Shown: positions 9,648 through 18,963, counted from the first letter of the stretch. The stretch is DNA of 64,000 nt from Enterococcus montenegrensis (GCF_029983095.1 NZ_CP120467.1:2216501-2280500), one strand, 5' to 3'. Numbers and translations are program-made. The notes: a model not told the origin generated them from the letters alone.

Positions 9648-10138
9648 ATAGCCCTAGAAGGGCTCACTACTTGCTGCTCCCTACAAGGGAGATTTTTTAA
9701 GAGACCGCCAACCGCTATCTCTCTATTTTTTTGTCTTTATTTGCTAAGTGGATCGCTATACTCACGTAATATCCTTTGGCCCAAAACGATCGATTCCCAT
9801 TCCCATGACGCTCGTGGATAATTACAGCACTTCTCCCTTTTAAATAGCCCATAAAACCTGATACACTCAGTTTAGGTGGGGTTCTTACTAACATATGAAT
9901 ATGATCTGGCATTGCATGGGCTTCGATAATCTCTACCTCTTTCATTTCACACAGTTTTATCAATATTTTCCCAATATCTTGTCTCAACTTTCCATAAATG
10001 ACTTTTCGTCTGTATTTTGGTGTAAACACAATATGATACTTACAATTCCATCGAGTATGTGCTAAACTTTTATCGCTAAAGCTACTTCTTCCACGCGCAG
10101 TACGCGTGTTTTTTTTGTTCCAATCACTTTAGCGATTG
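9648..10138 (-). mobile_element. IS200/IS605-type element remnant
   Basis: Two perfect small hairpins (AGCCCTagaAGGGCT at about 9650-9664 and CTCCCTacaAGGGAG at about 9677-9691) lie beyond the 3' end of tnpA. A compound hairpin (ATCGCTAAAG at about 10072-10081 pairing with CTTTAGCGAT at 10127-10136, around an inner CACGCG/CGCGTG stem) lies on the 5' side. Such subterminal hairpins are what HUH transposases of this family recognise. The transposase is damaged at its C-terminus. Confidence 0.7.
9715..10077 (-). pseudogene. tnpA: IS200/IS605 TnpA transposase, C-terminus lost
   Basis: The family sequence begins upstream of the first usable start (SLAHTRWNCKYHIVFTPKYR) and includes the HUH motif PDHIHMLV and the FWAKGYYVS block. 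After that block the family normally continues with a helix bearing the catalytic Tyr (pattern YIxxQ). Here the frame goes into an unrelated 15-residue tail and stops, so the nucleophile is missing and the enzyme should be inactive. A clear start codon is also lacking. Confidence 0.75.
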
Positions 10139-10163
10139 AAACCGACTAAAGTCATTAATAAAA

Positions 10164-10210
10164 TAGCTCCTATCCTCTATCTCTGCAAAGAGATTAGAGA
10201 ATCGGAGCTA
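10164..10210 (-). terminator. Terminator of the alb (sactipeptide) operon
   Basis: Long inverted repeat TAGCTCC...CTCTATCTCT gcaa AGAGATTAGAG...GGAGCTA. Read on the minus strand it is followed by ATTTTATTAA. It overlaps the restored stop codon of the last permease gene, so it closes the minus-strand operon. Confidence 0.7.
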
Positions 10211-10866
10211 AAATAAAAAGCTAAAGAGAAACGTAAATAAATAAACTATAGCAGCTAAAATATATTTTCTTGGATTTTTCCATATATCTTTTTTTAAATG
10301 CCATTTTTTTATAGGAAAACGTATCTCCAATATGGTTGAAAATATTGATTCAAATAGTATTAATACTGCTATAAAAAAGCGGTAAACAAATTTGCAGTTA
10401 TAATATTCAAATAAATTAGTATAAGAAAAATGAAACCATTCATTGAAGAAAAATAGACAAGCAGTAGTCTGAAATACATCATATAAATATATCTAGAATT
10501 TGGCAATGACTTAATCTGTTTTAACATTCCTCTATCTGACGATATTAATGTTGCAATGGGTGAATTAATAGAAATTATAGTAAAAATTAATGGTACAATA
10601 ACATGAACATTAGTATTTTGCATTAATAGATATGCAATGAAAACCATCCCAAAAATCAAGTTGATAAAAAAAGCACCATCCATAACTAAAGAATTGGTAA
10701 AATAATTATTTTTAACAAGGCTTGATCTGCTTCTTAATTGTTCAGAAATATAGACTAAATGTTTTATTTTTACTAATTTAACCACGGCAACTAGTAGTAA
10801 TAAGAATAGTAGTATGAGACTATCTATCAAAATCGGAATAGTCATAGCAATTAGATATGTTATCAT
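10208..10866 (-). pseudogene. ABC-type export/immunity permease, C-terminal half (AlbD-like), frameshifted
   Basis: This is a hydrophobic protein with about six membrane segments. The frame stops at 10369 after the T6 run in GCTTTTTTATAG. With one more T, reading continues for another ~53 codons of membrane-protein sequence ending FLFSFLF at 10210, giving about 219 residues. Its ATG overlaps the stop of the preceding permease gene (ATGA). One more A in the A5 run just before that overlap would fuse the two genes into a protein of about 367 residues. In the Bacillus sbo-alb operon AlbD is a single ~436-residue membrane protein involved in immunity/export, so these two genes are probably its counterpart. 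Confidence 0.65.
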
Positions 10867-11309
10867 TTTAGAAGCTTTTTATAAAAAATTAGACTATCTT
10901 TCTGCATAAGATCAAATGTAAAGAAGCTAATCAATATAACATACATTGAATAAACCAAACAGTATATAAATGCTGGAAAATTACTAATAAATTGACTATA
11001 AAATATGACTCCCAATATTAACAATCTTTCAAGTAAATTTACAAAGAAAACACTTGTTAGAAAAATTACATAAAAATGATTTATTGGTATTGGTAGTTGA
11101 TAATAGTCAATGATCCTTCCTTTGATAAAGTATGAAAAATATGTCTGCATAGATGAGAGAAATGTAACAATAAAAACACTAAAAAAAATAATGGGCAGAT
11201 TAAAATGAATAGTAAAATTATAAGAAAAATACCAAGCGGCTAATAAAGAAATTAAGGTGAATGTTAGCTTCTTTAAATTAAGCAAATCTCTAAAAGTAAT
11301 AGTTATCAT
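10863..11309 (-). CDS. ABC-type permease, N-terminal half (AlbD-like)
   Basis: This 148-residue protein has four to five predicted membrane helices. It starts immediately after the AlbC-like ATPase stop codon (no gap) and overlaps the next permease gene by 4 bases. It may be a separate half-permease or the 5' part of one albD-like gene split by a missing A at about 10879-10883. Its role would be to form, with the ATPase, the transporter that exports the bacteriocin or protects the producer. No specific sequence signature beyond hydrophobicity is visible. Confidence 0.65.
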   Translation of the reverse strand: MITITFRDLLNLKKLTFTLISLLAAWYFSYNFTIHFNLPIIFFSVFIVTFLSSMQTYFSYFIKGRIIDYYQLPIPINHFYVIFLTSVFFVNLLERLLILGVIFYSQFISNFPAFIYCLVYSMYVILISFFTFDLMQKDSLIFYKKLLK

Positions 11310-12023
11310 TTAAAGTTCTCCCATTATTTTTTTAAGTAATTGATCAGAAACTAAGTCCTGTTGCAATTTGAAACTATTTATCTTTCCGTTTTTCAGTACC
11401 ATAATTTCATTACATACTCTTGTTATACTTTCAATAATATGCGAACTCATAAAAATTGAGCCATATTTTTTATATTCCATGAGTTCTTTATAAAGAAATT
11501 CTGTAGAATCAAAATCAAGACCATCCAGAGGCTCATCCAAAATTAATAGAGGCCGCCTAAGAAATAGTCCTGAAATAAGAAATACCTTTTTTTTATTACC
11601 TGTGGATAAATCTTTAATCAGAACATTTCTATATGAGGTAAAATGAAAGCCCTCAGTTAAATACAATAATTTTTCATTATCAAATACTACGTTATATAAC
11701 TTACATAGCAACCGAATGTATTGATCAAAATTCCAATTCATAAATCCATTATTTTCTGTAAAAACAGTAAATCGATTTTTCTTGAATTCTAATTTTTCAA
11801 AAGATATTGGTTTGTTCAACCATTTAATTTTAGTTACACTATATTGATCAGTTACACTACTCAACGTATTAATAAGTGTAGTTTTCCCTGCACCATTTCT
11901 CCCAACTAATCCAACTATACTGTGCTTAAAAATTGTTAGTTCCTCAATATCTATTATAAATTTTTCTTTCTCATACCAAGATTTGAGATTGCTTATAAAC
12001 AATAGTGGTTCATTCTCACTCAT
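11310..12023 (-). CDS. albC: ABC transporter ATP-binding protein (AlbC-like), sactipeptide export/immunity
   Basis: This intact 237-residue ATPase has Walker A (GLVGRNGAGKTTL, residues ~36-48), a degenerate signature (LSTGNKKK), Walker B (LLILDEPLDGLD) and the switch His in SSHI. Length equals Bacillus AlbC (239). It lies between the small AlbB-like membrane protein, whose 3' end it overlaps by 8 bases, and the AlbD-like permease, the same B-C-D order as in the subtilosin operon. Known role in that system: energising immunity and probably export of the mature circular peptide. Confidence 0.85.
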   Translation of the reverse strand: MSENEPLLFISNLKSWYEKEKFIIDIEELTIFKHSIVGLVGRNGAGKTTLINTLSSVTDQYSVTKIKWLNKPISFEKLEFKKNRFTVFTENNGFMNWNFDQYIRLLCKLYNVVFDNEKLLYLTEGFHFTSYRNVLIKDLSTGNKKKVFLISGLFLRRPLLILDEPLDGLDFDSTEFLYKELMEYKKYGSIFMSSHIIESITRVCNEIMVLKNGKINSFKLQQDLVSDQLLKKIMGEL

Positions 12024-12165
12024 TTCGTTTGCCTCTGTTCAATAAATATACAACTGCCACCACAAAAAATACTATGGCGTAAATGTATTCTTGCTTAACC
12101 AAAAATACAATACCACCTACTAAAAAACAAATAGCAATAAGTATTCTTAATAACTTTCTATCCAT
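12016..12165 (-). CDS. albB: Small two-helix membrane protein (AlbB-like immunity protein)
   Basis: This 49-residue protein has two hydrophobic segments (residues ~6-22 and ~28-44) and a positively charged C-terminus. A strong AGGAGGAGCT lies before its ATG, and that sequence is inside the 3' end of the upstream albG-like gene. Bacillus AlbB is a 53-residue two-helix protein required for subtilosin immunity together with AlbC and AlbD. Size, topology and position directly before albC support the assignment; sequence similarity I cannot test. Confidence 0.7.
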   Translation of the reverse strand: MDRKLLRILIAICFLVGGIVFLVKQEYIYAIVFFVVAVVYLLNRGKRNE

Positions 12166-12852
12166 AAATAGCTCCTCCTAACTTTCTAATTGTAATAGAT
12201 ACTATCATCAACATTCCAACTATAAACCAAACGACAATATTTTGAGACTTTAAGGCTACTAATAATAATGTAATCATAGGAATAACTAACAAATACAACG
12301 TGATTGTTCGATAATTAGCATTCAGATTAAATCTATCTATTATGCTTGTAGTAAAAAAAATCACTAAAATAGAAAAGACGTCTAAAACAGTAAGCTGAAA
12401 GATGAATAATCCCATTCCTATAAAAATAAATAACACTTTCTTCTTATCTTTTAAATTTATGATTTGCTTTTTTATCACTAATAATATACTAACTAAGAAT
12501 AGAGAAATATTCAATAACCAAACTTTACTATCTAAAATCCCTATAAAAGAATTGTTGAATAAACGATTGCATAAAAGGAGCAGAGTCATGAGAAAGATTC
12601 CAATATTTATAGTACTAATTAAATTACTAAGAAAATTAGGTGTGGAAAACGATTGCTCTTTAAAAAAATCAGCATATTACTGAACTCTAACTCTAACATC
12701 AAAATAATGAAATAAACCAAACAAACTAGATAGTTTGATACATTAGGTGGCTTTATTCCATAAATTCTTAATCCCCATACAATAAGCAACATAACTAGGT
12801 TAACTATAAAAAGAAAGACAGCTTTCTTTTTTAATATAGAAGCTTTTCCCAA
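12158..12852 (-). pseudogene. Polytopic membrane protein (AlbG-like), frameshifted
   Basis: Two membrane-protein frames (12619-12852 and 12158-12589) join into one of about 231 residues if one T is added to the T7 run in GATTTTTTTAAAG (about 12663-12669). Bacillus AlbG has 233 residues and lies at the end of the alb operon after albF. Here the gene also follows albF, overlapping it by 22 bases. The function of AlbG is not well defined. I count six to seven helices in the restored protein. Confidence 0.65.
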
Positions 12853-13688
12853 GTCAATTCCTCCCAGTACTTTTCAAATTCAATTACGCATTCAAAATTT
12901 TCTATTAGATAAATCATTTCTTGATTATGAAACCTAAACTCATTTAGAAATATTTTATAACGTTTTAATATCTGAGATTTTTGGGTTAGTAGTTTGGGTA
13001 AATCTGTATTTTCGTAATATGATATTTCTATTCTTTTATTTTCCTTGTTAACATTAAACTTAAGCCCAATAACAGTGAATTCTAATATTCTTAAAAAATA
13101 GATAATTAACTTTGCAACAAAGGATTCTTTTAAAATAATATATCCTTTGCTTTTAGAAATTACAGAATTAAAAATCGAATTCATAGAAATAGGTACGTAC
13201 TCTTTTCTCTTCTCATTTATTTTTTGATTATGAGAGGCATAATTAAAGTGTATAAAAGAAAATTCATTGTTTATTAAAATGTTCTGTAAAATTCTCAACT
13301 TAAATTCTTCAATTTGATCTTCTGTTCCCAAAATCTTATCGACAGATGGATAATTATCAGGATATAACTTTCTTTCCTCTATAATAATCTTTTTTTCTGT
13401 ATTAAAATCTTCTTCTTGAAAAAAGGTATCTGCTGAAAAACTAATAGGAATTTCTTCAAAATCACTGTGAATAAATACAAAGTTCATCTTCTTTTTATCA
13501 GTTAATGCGTTATAAATATTATTTTTAAGTTCATACTTTTCTAACTCCACTTTACTATTTCGTATAATCATGTGTTCAAGCAAATGTAAATAACCTGGTA
13601 ACATTTCAAATTTTGGATATATATATATATGATCTACTGAAACATTGATAGGAAAACTAAATTCCATATAGATATATTCTTTATTCAT
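12831..13688 (-). CDS. albF: M16-type zinc peptidase (AlbF-like), leader processing
   Basis: The inverted zinc motif HxxEH is present as HLLEH (residues ~36-40), with the downstream Glu ligand expected in IIIEERKLYPDN (residues ~108-119). This marks an active insulinase-family (M16) peptidase. In the subtilosin system AlbE/AlbF are thought to remove the leader and support head-to-tail cyclisation. At 285 residues it is shorter than AlbF (426), but the catalytic half is complete. It overlaps the 3' end of the AlbE-like gene by 8 bases, as expected for a paired M16 complex. Confidence 0.78.
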   Translation of the reverse strand: MNKEYIYMEFSFPINVSVDHIYIYPKFEMLPGYLHLLEHMIIRNSKVELEKYELKNNIYNALTDKKKMNFVFIHSDFEEIPISFSADTFFQEEDFNTEKKIIIEERKLYPDNYPSVDKILGTEDQIEEFKLRILQNILINNEFSFIHFNYASHNQKINEKRKEYVPISMNSIFNSVISKSKGYIILKESFVAKLIIYFLRILEFTVIGLKFNVNKENKRIEISYYENTDLPKLLTQKSQILKRYKIFLNEFRFHNQEMIYLIENFECVIEFEKYWEELTWEKLLY

Positions 13689-14614
13689 TATTTACCCCAA
13701 TCTTTGTACATACAAATTCACTAGATAAAAATTTACATTGTAGATCATCCACATTTAATTTATCAATAACGTTGATTATATCTTCTATAACTACTTCTTT
13801 ATTGAAAATCCAGAAAGGAAACAGAGTGTAGCAAGATTGATTTATACTAGAAGAAATTAGAAGGTTTTTTTTCAATCTCTGTTTTGCTTTCCTCAAACTA
13901 TCGCTTGAAAACTTCGCGCTTTGGATACTTTTTCTAACGAATTCGCTTTTTTCAATACTATACTCCGCCACTGATCCTATTATAAAAATACTTAATCTTT
14001 CATGAAATTTCGCTACTGTCGAATAACAGTACCCCTTCTCTCTGATATTAAGTAACCCTCTGTTGCTTTCCCATAATTGTTCATATAATTTCAATTTTGC
14101 AAGCTCTTCATATGAATTTAGAGATTCAATATTAAAATAATTACCAATAAATGATACATTCGTATTTCGTGGTTCACCATTCAATTCAAATTTACCTAAC
14201 AAAATTTCTTTGTTTGGGATGAACTTATAGTCATTCCAATTCTTAAATTGATTATTTAAAATTATAAAAGTTTTGTCAGTATTATTTTTAATTTTTCTTT
14301 TTAAACCAATATCCTCAATTTCCAAACTGGAGATATCAATTGAACCTAATGAGTTAAATTTTTTTTTCTAATACTCCTATTTTTGTAATGATTTCTCTAT
14401 ACTGAGTTTCTGTTAACTCATCAACTGATTGAATACTAACCAGTTCAACGAATGAGCTGGAAATTGATCCTACTACAAACATTTTAACCACTATACCTAA
14501 TTCAAGTTCAATATGATTAATTTTCGATATAATTTCTTTCTGTACCAAAAGAATTGTTCTTTTAGTAGCTTCATTGGGAAGATGCCTAAAAAAATACTTA
14601 GATATACATTTCAT
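13681..14614 (-). pseudogene. albE: M16-peptidase homologue without zinc site (AlbE-like), frameshifted
   Basis: Frames 14354-14614 and 13681-14325 join at an A9 run (14359-14367 on the complementary strand). Removing one A gives EKKFNSLGSIDISSLEIEDIGLK and a protein of about 310 residues. The second part has the M16 C-domain pattern LWESNRGLLNIREKGYCYS but no HxxEH, so it would be the non-catalytic partner of AlbF, as AlbE is proposed to be. It starts 1 base after the albA stop. This is the only frameshift in the cluster that looks like an extra rather than a missing base. Confidence 0.65.
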
Positions 14615-15978
14615 TTAGACAGCACGACCTTCCTTATATACTTCCATAAATTCAGCAAGATCATTGTGTTTTATCCAAGTACAAAATTCATTAGGTTGTT
14701 TATCAAAATTATTTTCTAATCCTTTCATGTAGCAACCTAAGCATGATAAATATTTTGGACAATCTACTGAACATCCATTCTCTGTACTAGGTGGTTTTAT
14801 TTTACTTAACTGGCTGTAAATGTCTTTGCTAAAAATATTTGAGAATTCTTCTTGAAAAATATTTCCAAAAATCTTGTTTTTAGGGAATATTGCACAAGGA
14901 CGGATATCCCCATTAGAACCAATAAGAAAAGAATTGATCCCAGCACCACAGTTTGATGATGCTTTTAAAAAGAATTCTGATTCAATTATAGGAATAATAT
15001 CCTTAAATTTATGAACTGTATCATTTAAATATTTACGATACTTCTCTGTAGATGCAATAGCATTAGACTCGTTGAACTCTATTCCTCGACCAAAATCTTC
15101 AATAAAATTATAAACAAAGATTTCTGCACCTAATCTCTTTGATAATTCTGCTAGTTTATCAATTTCCCACATATTTTTATCGAAAATCGAGGATGCAACT
15201 CTTACATGAATACCTTCATCACTCAATTTTTTTATAGTTCTACATGTACTCTTAAAAGCTCCTTTGAATCCTCTAAAAGAATCGTGTGTTTCCTCCGAAA
15301 CACTATCTAAAGAAATACTAACCACTAACTTATCTTTATTTCTTTTTAGAATTTCTAGACTTGATTTTTTTAAAATTGTTCCATTGGTCAAAACTGCAAC
15401 TTGAGCAAACTCTGCAAACGCTAGTTCCAAAATTGCATCAGCATCTTTATTCATGAAAACTTCTCCACCTGTTAACTCGATAGATAAAACGTTATTTTCT
15501 TTTAATTCTTTTACTAAAGGCTCAAAACTTTCATAGTCTATTGAAGTAGTTTTATTGCATGATGCGTTTAAGTAGCAATGATCACAATAAAGATTGCATT
15601 TTTCAGTAATTTCGATAGTTACATGCATTGGAGATATTAAATTAGTCTCTCCAAATATCACTAGAACGTGAGGCGTTTTGCTTGGCTTTTTTTCAACAAG
15701 TATAATTTCTTTACGAATCATATCCATTATGAATTCAGTAATCCATTGACGATCATCTTCAATAAGATTATGTTTTTTATAAATATATCTATGATCGTAT
15801 CGAATTTTTCTACTCCATTTATACTTTCAAGAATAAGTTTTCCTGTTTTGTTAACAGAAAAATAATCATATATTTTCCTTTTGTTGGAATCTTCTTTTTC
15901 GATGATTATATTGTATGCATCTTTTGTCAAAAACATTGATACCTTAGGATTAATTGCTAAATAGTTCATTTGAGACAC
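14615..15978 (-). pseudogene. albA: Radical SAM sactionine synthase (AlbA-like), frameshifted
   Basis: The SAM cluster motif CNLYCDHC (Cys-x3-Cys-x2-Cys) is followed by a SPASM region with Cys in NCGAG, PCAIF, CSVDCPKYLSC and LGCYM, as in AlbA. AlbA forms thioether links from Cys sulfurs to alpha-carbons in the precursor. The N-terminal ~83 residues, a RiPP-recognition/PqqD-like region, are in another frame (15727-15978). Adding one A to the A6 run in TTTATAAAAAACAT (about 15775-15780) makes a continuous 454-residue protein, close to Bacillus AlbA (448). All catalytic motifs are intact in the second frame. It is the first gene after the two precursors. Confidence 0.85.
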
Positions 15979-16104
15979 CTCCTCTTATTAAATTACAAGT
16001 TAAATCCAACTATTACATAATACGGAGCTTATCATACTATTACTCCGTATTATGATGACACTATTATTTATAGTTAAGTAGTAATGTATTTGCTTAATTA
16101 TTTT

Positions 16105-16236
16105 CTAACCAAATGCTGTGAAAATAGCAGATACCCCTGCAATTTCAAAATCTGGAACTGGTCCATCCGCTAAACAAGCTGCTCCAATAGCACATACTGA
16201 ACAGCTTTTGTTATTTACAATCATGGCTTTTTCCAT
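16105..16236 (-). CDS. sboA: Subtilosin A-like sactipeptide precursor, copy 2
   Basis: This 43-residue precursor has an 8-residue leader MEKAMIVN and a 35-residue core beginning NKSCSVCAIGAACLADG. As I recall subtilosin A (core NKGCATCSIGAACLVDG, then PIPDFEIAG), the three donor Cys (core 4, 7, 13), the acceptors Phe22 and Phe31, and the termini Asn1 and Gly35 used for cyclisation are all conserved. Acceptor 28 is Ser instead of Thr. AAAGGAGGTGAAA precedes the ATG. Located between copy 1 and albA. Confidence 0.93.
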   Translation of the reverse strand: MEKAMIVNNKSCSVCAIGAACLADGPVPDFEIAGVSAIFTAFG

Positions 16237-16270
16237 ATCATTTTCACCTCCTTTTAATACTTTAAATACT

Positions 16271-16402
16271 TTAACCAAATGCTGTGAAAATAGCAGATAC
16301 CCCTGCAATTTCAAAATCTGGAACTGGTCCATCCGCTAAGCAAGCTGCTCCAATAGCACATACTGAACAGCTTTTGTTATTTACAACCATTGCTTTTTCC
16401 AT
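16271..16402 (-). CDS. sboA: Subtilosin A-like sactipeptide precursor, copy 1
   Basis: This tandem copy has a core identical to copy 2 and one leader difference (Val6 for Ile6). The expected mature product is a circular 35-mer with thioethers Cys4-Phe31, Cys7-Ser28 and Cys13-Phe22, by analogy with subtilosin A. GGAGGGGAGAATA precedes the ATG. It is the first gene of the minus-strand operon, downstream of the divergent regulatory region with GTTACAT repeats. The identical core suggests a recent duplication kept for dosage. Confidence 0.93.
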   Translation of the reverse strand: MEKAMVVNNKSCSVCAIGAACLADGPVPDFEIAGVSAIFTAFG

Positions 16403-16530
16403 TATTCTCCCCTCCTATACTATATAATTTGATACCCATAAAATAACTTTTTGTGGATAAAACATAAATTTAACTTCAAGAAAAGTCATTAAACAGGTAA
16501 TTCTTAAGAGCTAGTAAAATACATTACTAC

Positions 16531-16579
16531 TTGTTACCAATGTAACAAATTCTTCAAAAAAAAAATTGACATGTAACAA
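16531..16579 (-). promoter_or_regulatory. Candidate response-regulator binding repeats upstream of the precursor genes
   Basis: ATGTAACAA occurs at 16540-16548 and 16571-16579, a 31-bp (about three helical turns) spacing. On the minus strand, the direction of the sbo operon, these read TTGTTACAT. The first also forms an inverted repeat with TTGTTAC at 16531-16537. A further GTTACAT lies on the plus strand at 16731-16737, upstream of agrA. LytTR regulators bind spaced direct repeats, so these are the best operator candidates for the neighbouring AgrA. Confidence 0.45.
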
Positions 16580-16854
16580 TCGACAATCAAGCTGTCTTAA
16601 ATAACATAAGAAAATTTTAAAACAATTAATACATAGAATCTGTTCGCATTGTAATCTATATTTCCAAAATGAAAACTAGCATGTTAAAATTATTTAAAGT
16701 GATCAACGGTATTTTCAAATTTTGTTTATCGTTACATTTACTTTGCTGATCATGACAAATCAGACGATTTTACTATTGAAGGAGTTAAAATTGATTGTAC
16801 AATATTTGATTTCTTTATGCCGTTCATAACTAATTAAAGATTGGAGCCTCAAAT

Positions 16855-17586
16855 ATGAAGACCTTAAAAATTGCAATATGTGATGACATTCCAATAGTTA
16901 CTACCTCTATTGAAAATTATCTATTAGAATATACAAGCGATAGTTTTACAATAGATTGTGATATTTTTAATCAATCAGAGCGACTCATTAACAATCTTAA
17001 CAATAGTCACTATGATATTTACATTTTAGACGTCGAGATACCAACTATTAATGGTTTACAATTAGCAAAGCTTATAAGATCAACTGATGTACATGCTTTT
17101 ATTATTTTTTGTACTTATTACACACAATATATGAAAGATGTTTTTGAGGTAAATACTTTTGATTATTTAATAAAACCTGTAACCAAAGAAAAGCTATTTA
17201 AAACAATTGATAGAATAACAGATTTACTTGATTCAGAAGAAGAAGAATTTTATTATAAAAAAAGAAATGAAGTAGTTTTGGTGCCTTTTAAAAACATTAT
17301 TTATTTTGAAAAAAAGGGGAGATACGTTTTAATTCATACTGAAAATGGTGCAGATGAATTTATCATGTCAACAAACGATTTATTAAAAAAACTGAATGAC
17401 TCTTTTGTTCAAATTCATACGTCATTTATCATTAATCTGAAATCTTTAATACGTTTATCTGGTGAAAATGTTATATTGAAATTTAGTAATCACGAATTAC
17501 AAAATCATCAAATTCTTCCAATAAGTAGAAAATTCAGATCGTATGCAAGAACTGAAATACTTAGATATATGGAAAGGAAATTTTAA
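16855..17586 (+). CDS. agrA: LytTR-type response regulator (AgrA-like)
   Basis: This 243-residue protein has an N-terminal receiver domain (CDD acidic pocket at residues ~9-11, phospho-acceptor Asp in YILDVEIP, Thr/Lys switch residues in FCTYYT and YLIKPV). The C-terminal LytTR DNA-binding domain (residues ~145-240) has FEKKGRYVLIHT and SFIINLKSL. It pairs with the AgrC-like kinase gene that starts one base downstream. It is intact and divergent from the sactipeptide genes, whose promoter it likely controls. TTGGAG precedes the ATG. Confidence 0.9.
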   Translation: MKTLKIAICDDIPIVTTSIENYLLEYTSDSFTIDCDIFNQSERLINNLNNSHYDIYILDVEIPTINGLQLAKLIRSTDVHAFIIFCTYYTQYMKDVFEVNTFDYLIKPVTKEKLFKTIDRITDLLDSEEEEFYYKKRNEVVLVPFKNIIYFEKKGRYVLIHTENGADEFIMSTNDLLKKLNDSFVQIHTSFIINLKSLIRLSGENVILKFSNHELQNHQILPISRKFRSYARTEILRYMERKF

Positions 17587-17587
17587 T

Positions 17588-18862
17588 ATGACGATATTCT
17601 TGTTAATGACTTCGACACTCATTGATATATTCTTATTTTATTTTTTTATGAAAAGATTTGCAGAATGTAAAAAGAATAAATTAATAATAGGCTTCTTCGG
17701 AGTTTTCATACCAAATTTAGGAATAAATATAAGTCATTTCATTCCCTTGAGTGAATCAACTTTAACACTACTTAATTTAATATCATATATACTTTTTATA
17801 GCTTTTTTAACTCATAACATTAAATTACCAATGATTGATAAATTCTATTTTGGGGGTATTTATGTCTTAATTACTTTATTAAGTGAGAGCATTACAGCTC
17901 TGGAACTAACTCAATTACTTAATTATGATTTAGATAAAATTCCCTTAGTTATAGATGGAACAATTCCAACATTTGCTACTAAGACAGTTTTAATTATCTG
18001 TGCAATAATTCTATTAAAAAAGATTTTTTTAGAACAAGAAAAGCTTCAAAGTTAATTGTTTGTCTTGTTCCATTAACCTCATTATTTGTATTGTCTTGTT
18101 ATATGTTTTTATATTTTATAATAGAAATACCTATCGAAAATACGATTCTTACTTTATTGCTGATATTTGAGATTTCTTTTCTCAATTTAGGTTTTTTATT
18201 CTGTATAATCGTATGAAGAAAGAAAACAGAACTGATTTAGAGTATCAAAAACTAGAATTTAACTTAATTAAGCAGAAAAAGGAACTTACTAATGCTATTG
18301 CTTCACAGGAGCAACTTCAATCTATGAGGCACGATTTCAAAAACACGGTACTTATCTTAGCAAGTCACATTGAAAATAAAAAATATACAGATGCGATGAA
18401 TTTCATATTAACTATTCAATCGCAAATTTCAGAATTAGATAATAACTCGCTTGAAGTCTACACTCCAAATAAAGAATTGAATTATTTACTTTCTCATAAA
18501 ATATATTTTGCAAAAAATCATGGTATAGTTACTCAAGTAAATTGTCTCATTCCTGAAGAATTAAATTTAGAAAATGACATCATTATTGTACTTTTTGGTA
18601 ATTTACTTGATAATGCTATTAATGCTTGTTTAGAAATTGATAAATCTTGTTTCAAAAAAATTGATCTAAAGATTAAATATTTTGATCAAAGTTTGTTTAT
18701 TAACATAAAAAATACCATTGATACTAATCACAGTGAAATTCCCAATGAAGGAATAGGAATAAAAAACATAAAAAAACTGTCCGTGAAAATAGTGGTATTT
18801 ACGAGCAATTTATCGAAAATGATTATTATTGCGTAAAAATAATTTTATGGGACTTTAATTGA
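17588..18862 (+). pseudogene. agrC: AgrC-type sensor histidine kinase, three frameshifts
   Basis: The N-terminal half has six to seven membrane helices (AIP sensor). The C-terminal part is an HPK10-type kinase with the phospho-acceptor in SMRHDFKN and an N-box in FGNLLDNAINAC. Three single-base losses split it: T7 at about 18021 (ATTTTTTTAGA), T6 at about 18192 (GGTTTTTTATT) and A7 at about 18772 (CATAAAAAAACTG). Adding one base at each gives one 425-residue frame through FFILYNRMKKENRTD and ending VKIILWDFN. The start ATG has AAAGGAAATTTTA upstream. Confidence 0.8.
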
Positions 18863-18963
18863 AAGTTCTTAACTTTTTTCAAACAAATTATACAGTAGTA
18901 AGAAAGTAACTCTATATTTCTAACTACTTATAAATAAAATAAAAATAAAGGAGATATGGAATT

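Larger units (their letters stand above)
16105..16402. repeat. Tandem duplication of the precursor gene (166-bp period)
   Basis: The two precursor genes are 166 bp apart start to start and almost identical through the coding part, differing at a few bases such as TAA/TAG stop codons and one leader codon. Spacers are short and AT-rich. Confidence 0.9.

Noticed and set aside
9609..9821. Plus-strand 70-codon frame near the IS200 remnant
   Set aside because: No start signal; it runs through the subterminal hairpins and antisense to tnpA.
16105..16332. Single 75-codon minus-strand frame covering the second precursor
   Set aside because: The first 32 codons are read-through of the spacer and of the first copy in another frame; the real start is the ATG at 16236 behind AAAGGAGGTG.
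16118..16339. Plus-strand frame of 73 codons across the two precursor genes
   Set aside because: It is the antisense shadow of the duplicated sactipeptide genes; the minus-strand genes have strong ribosome binding sites and family match.
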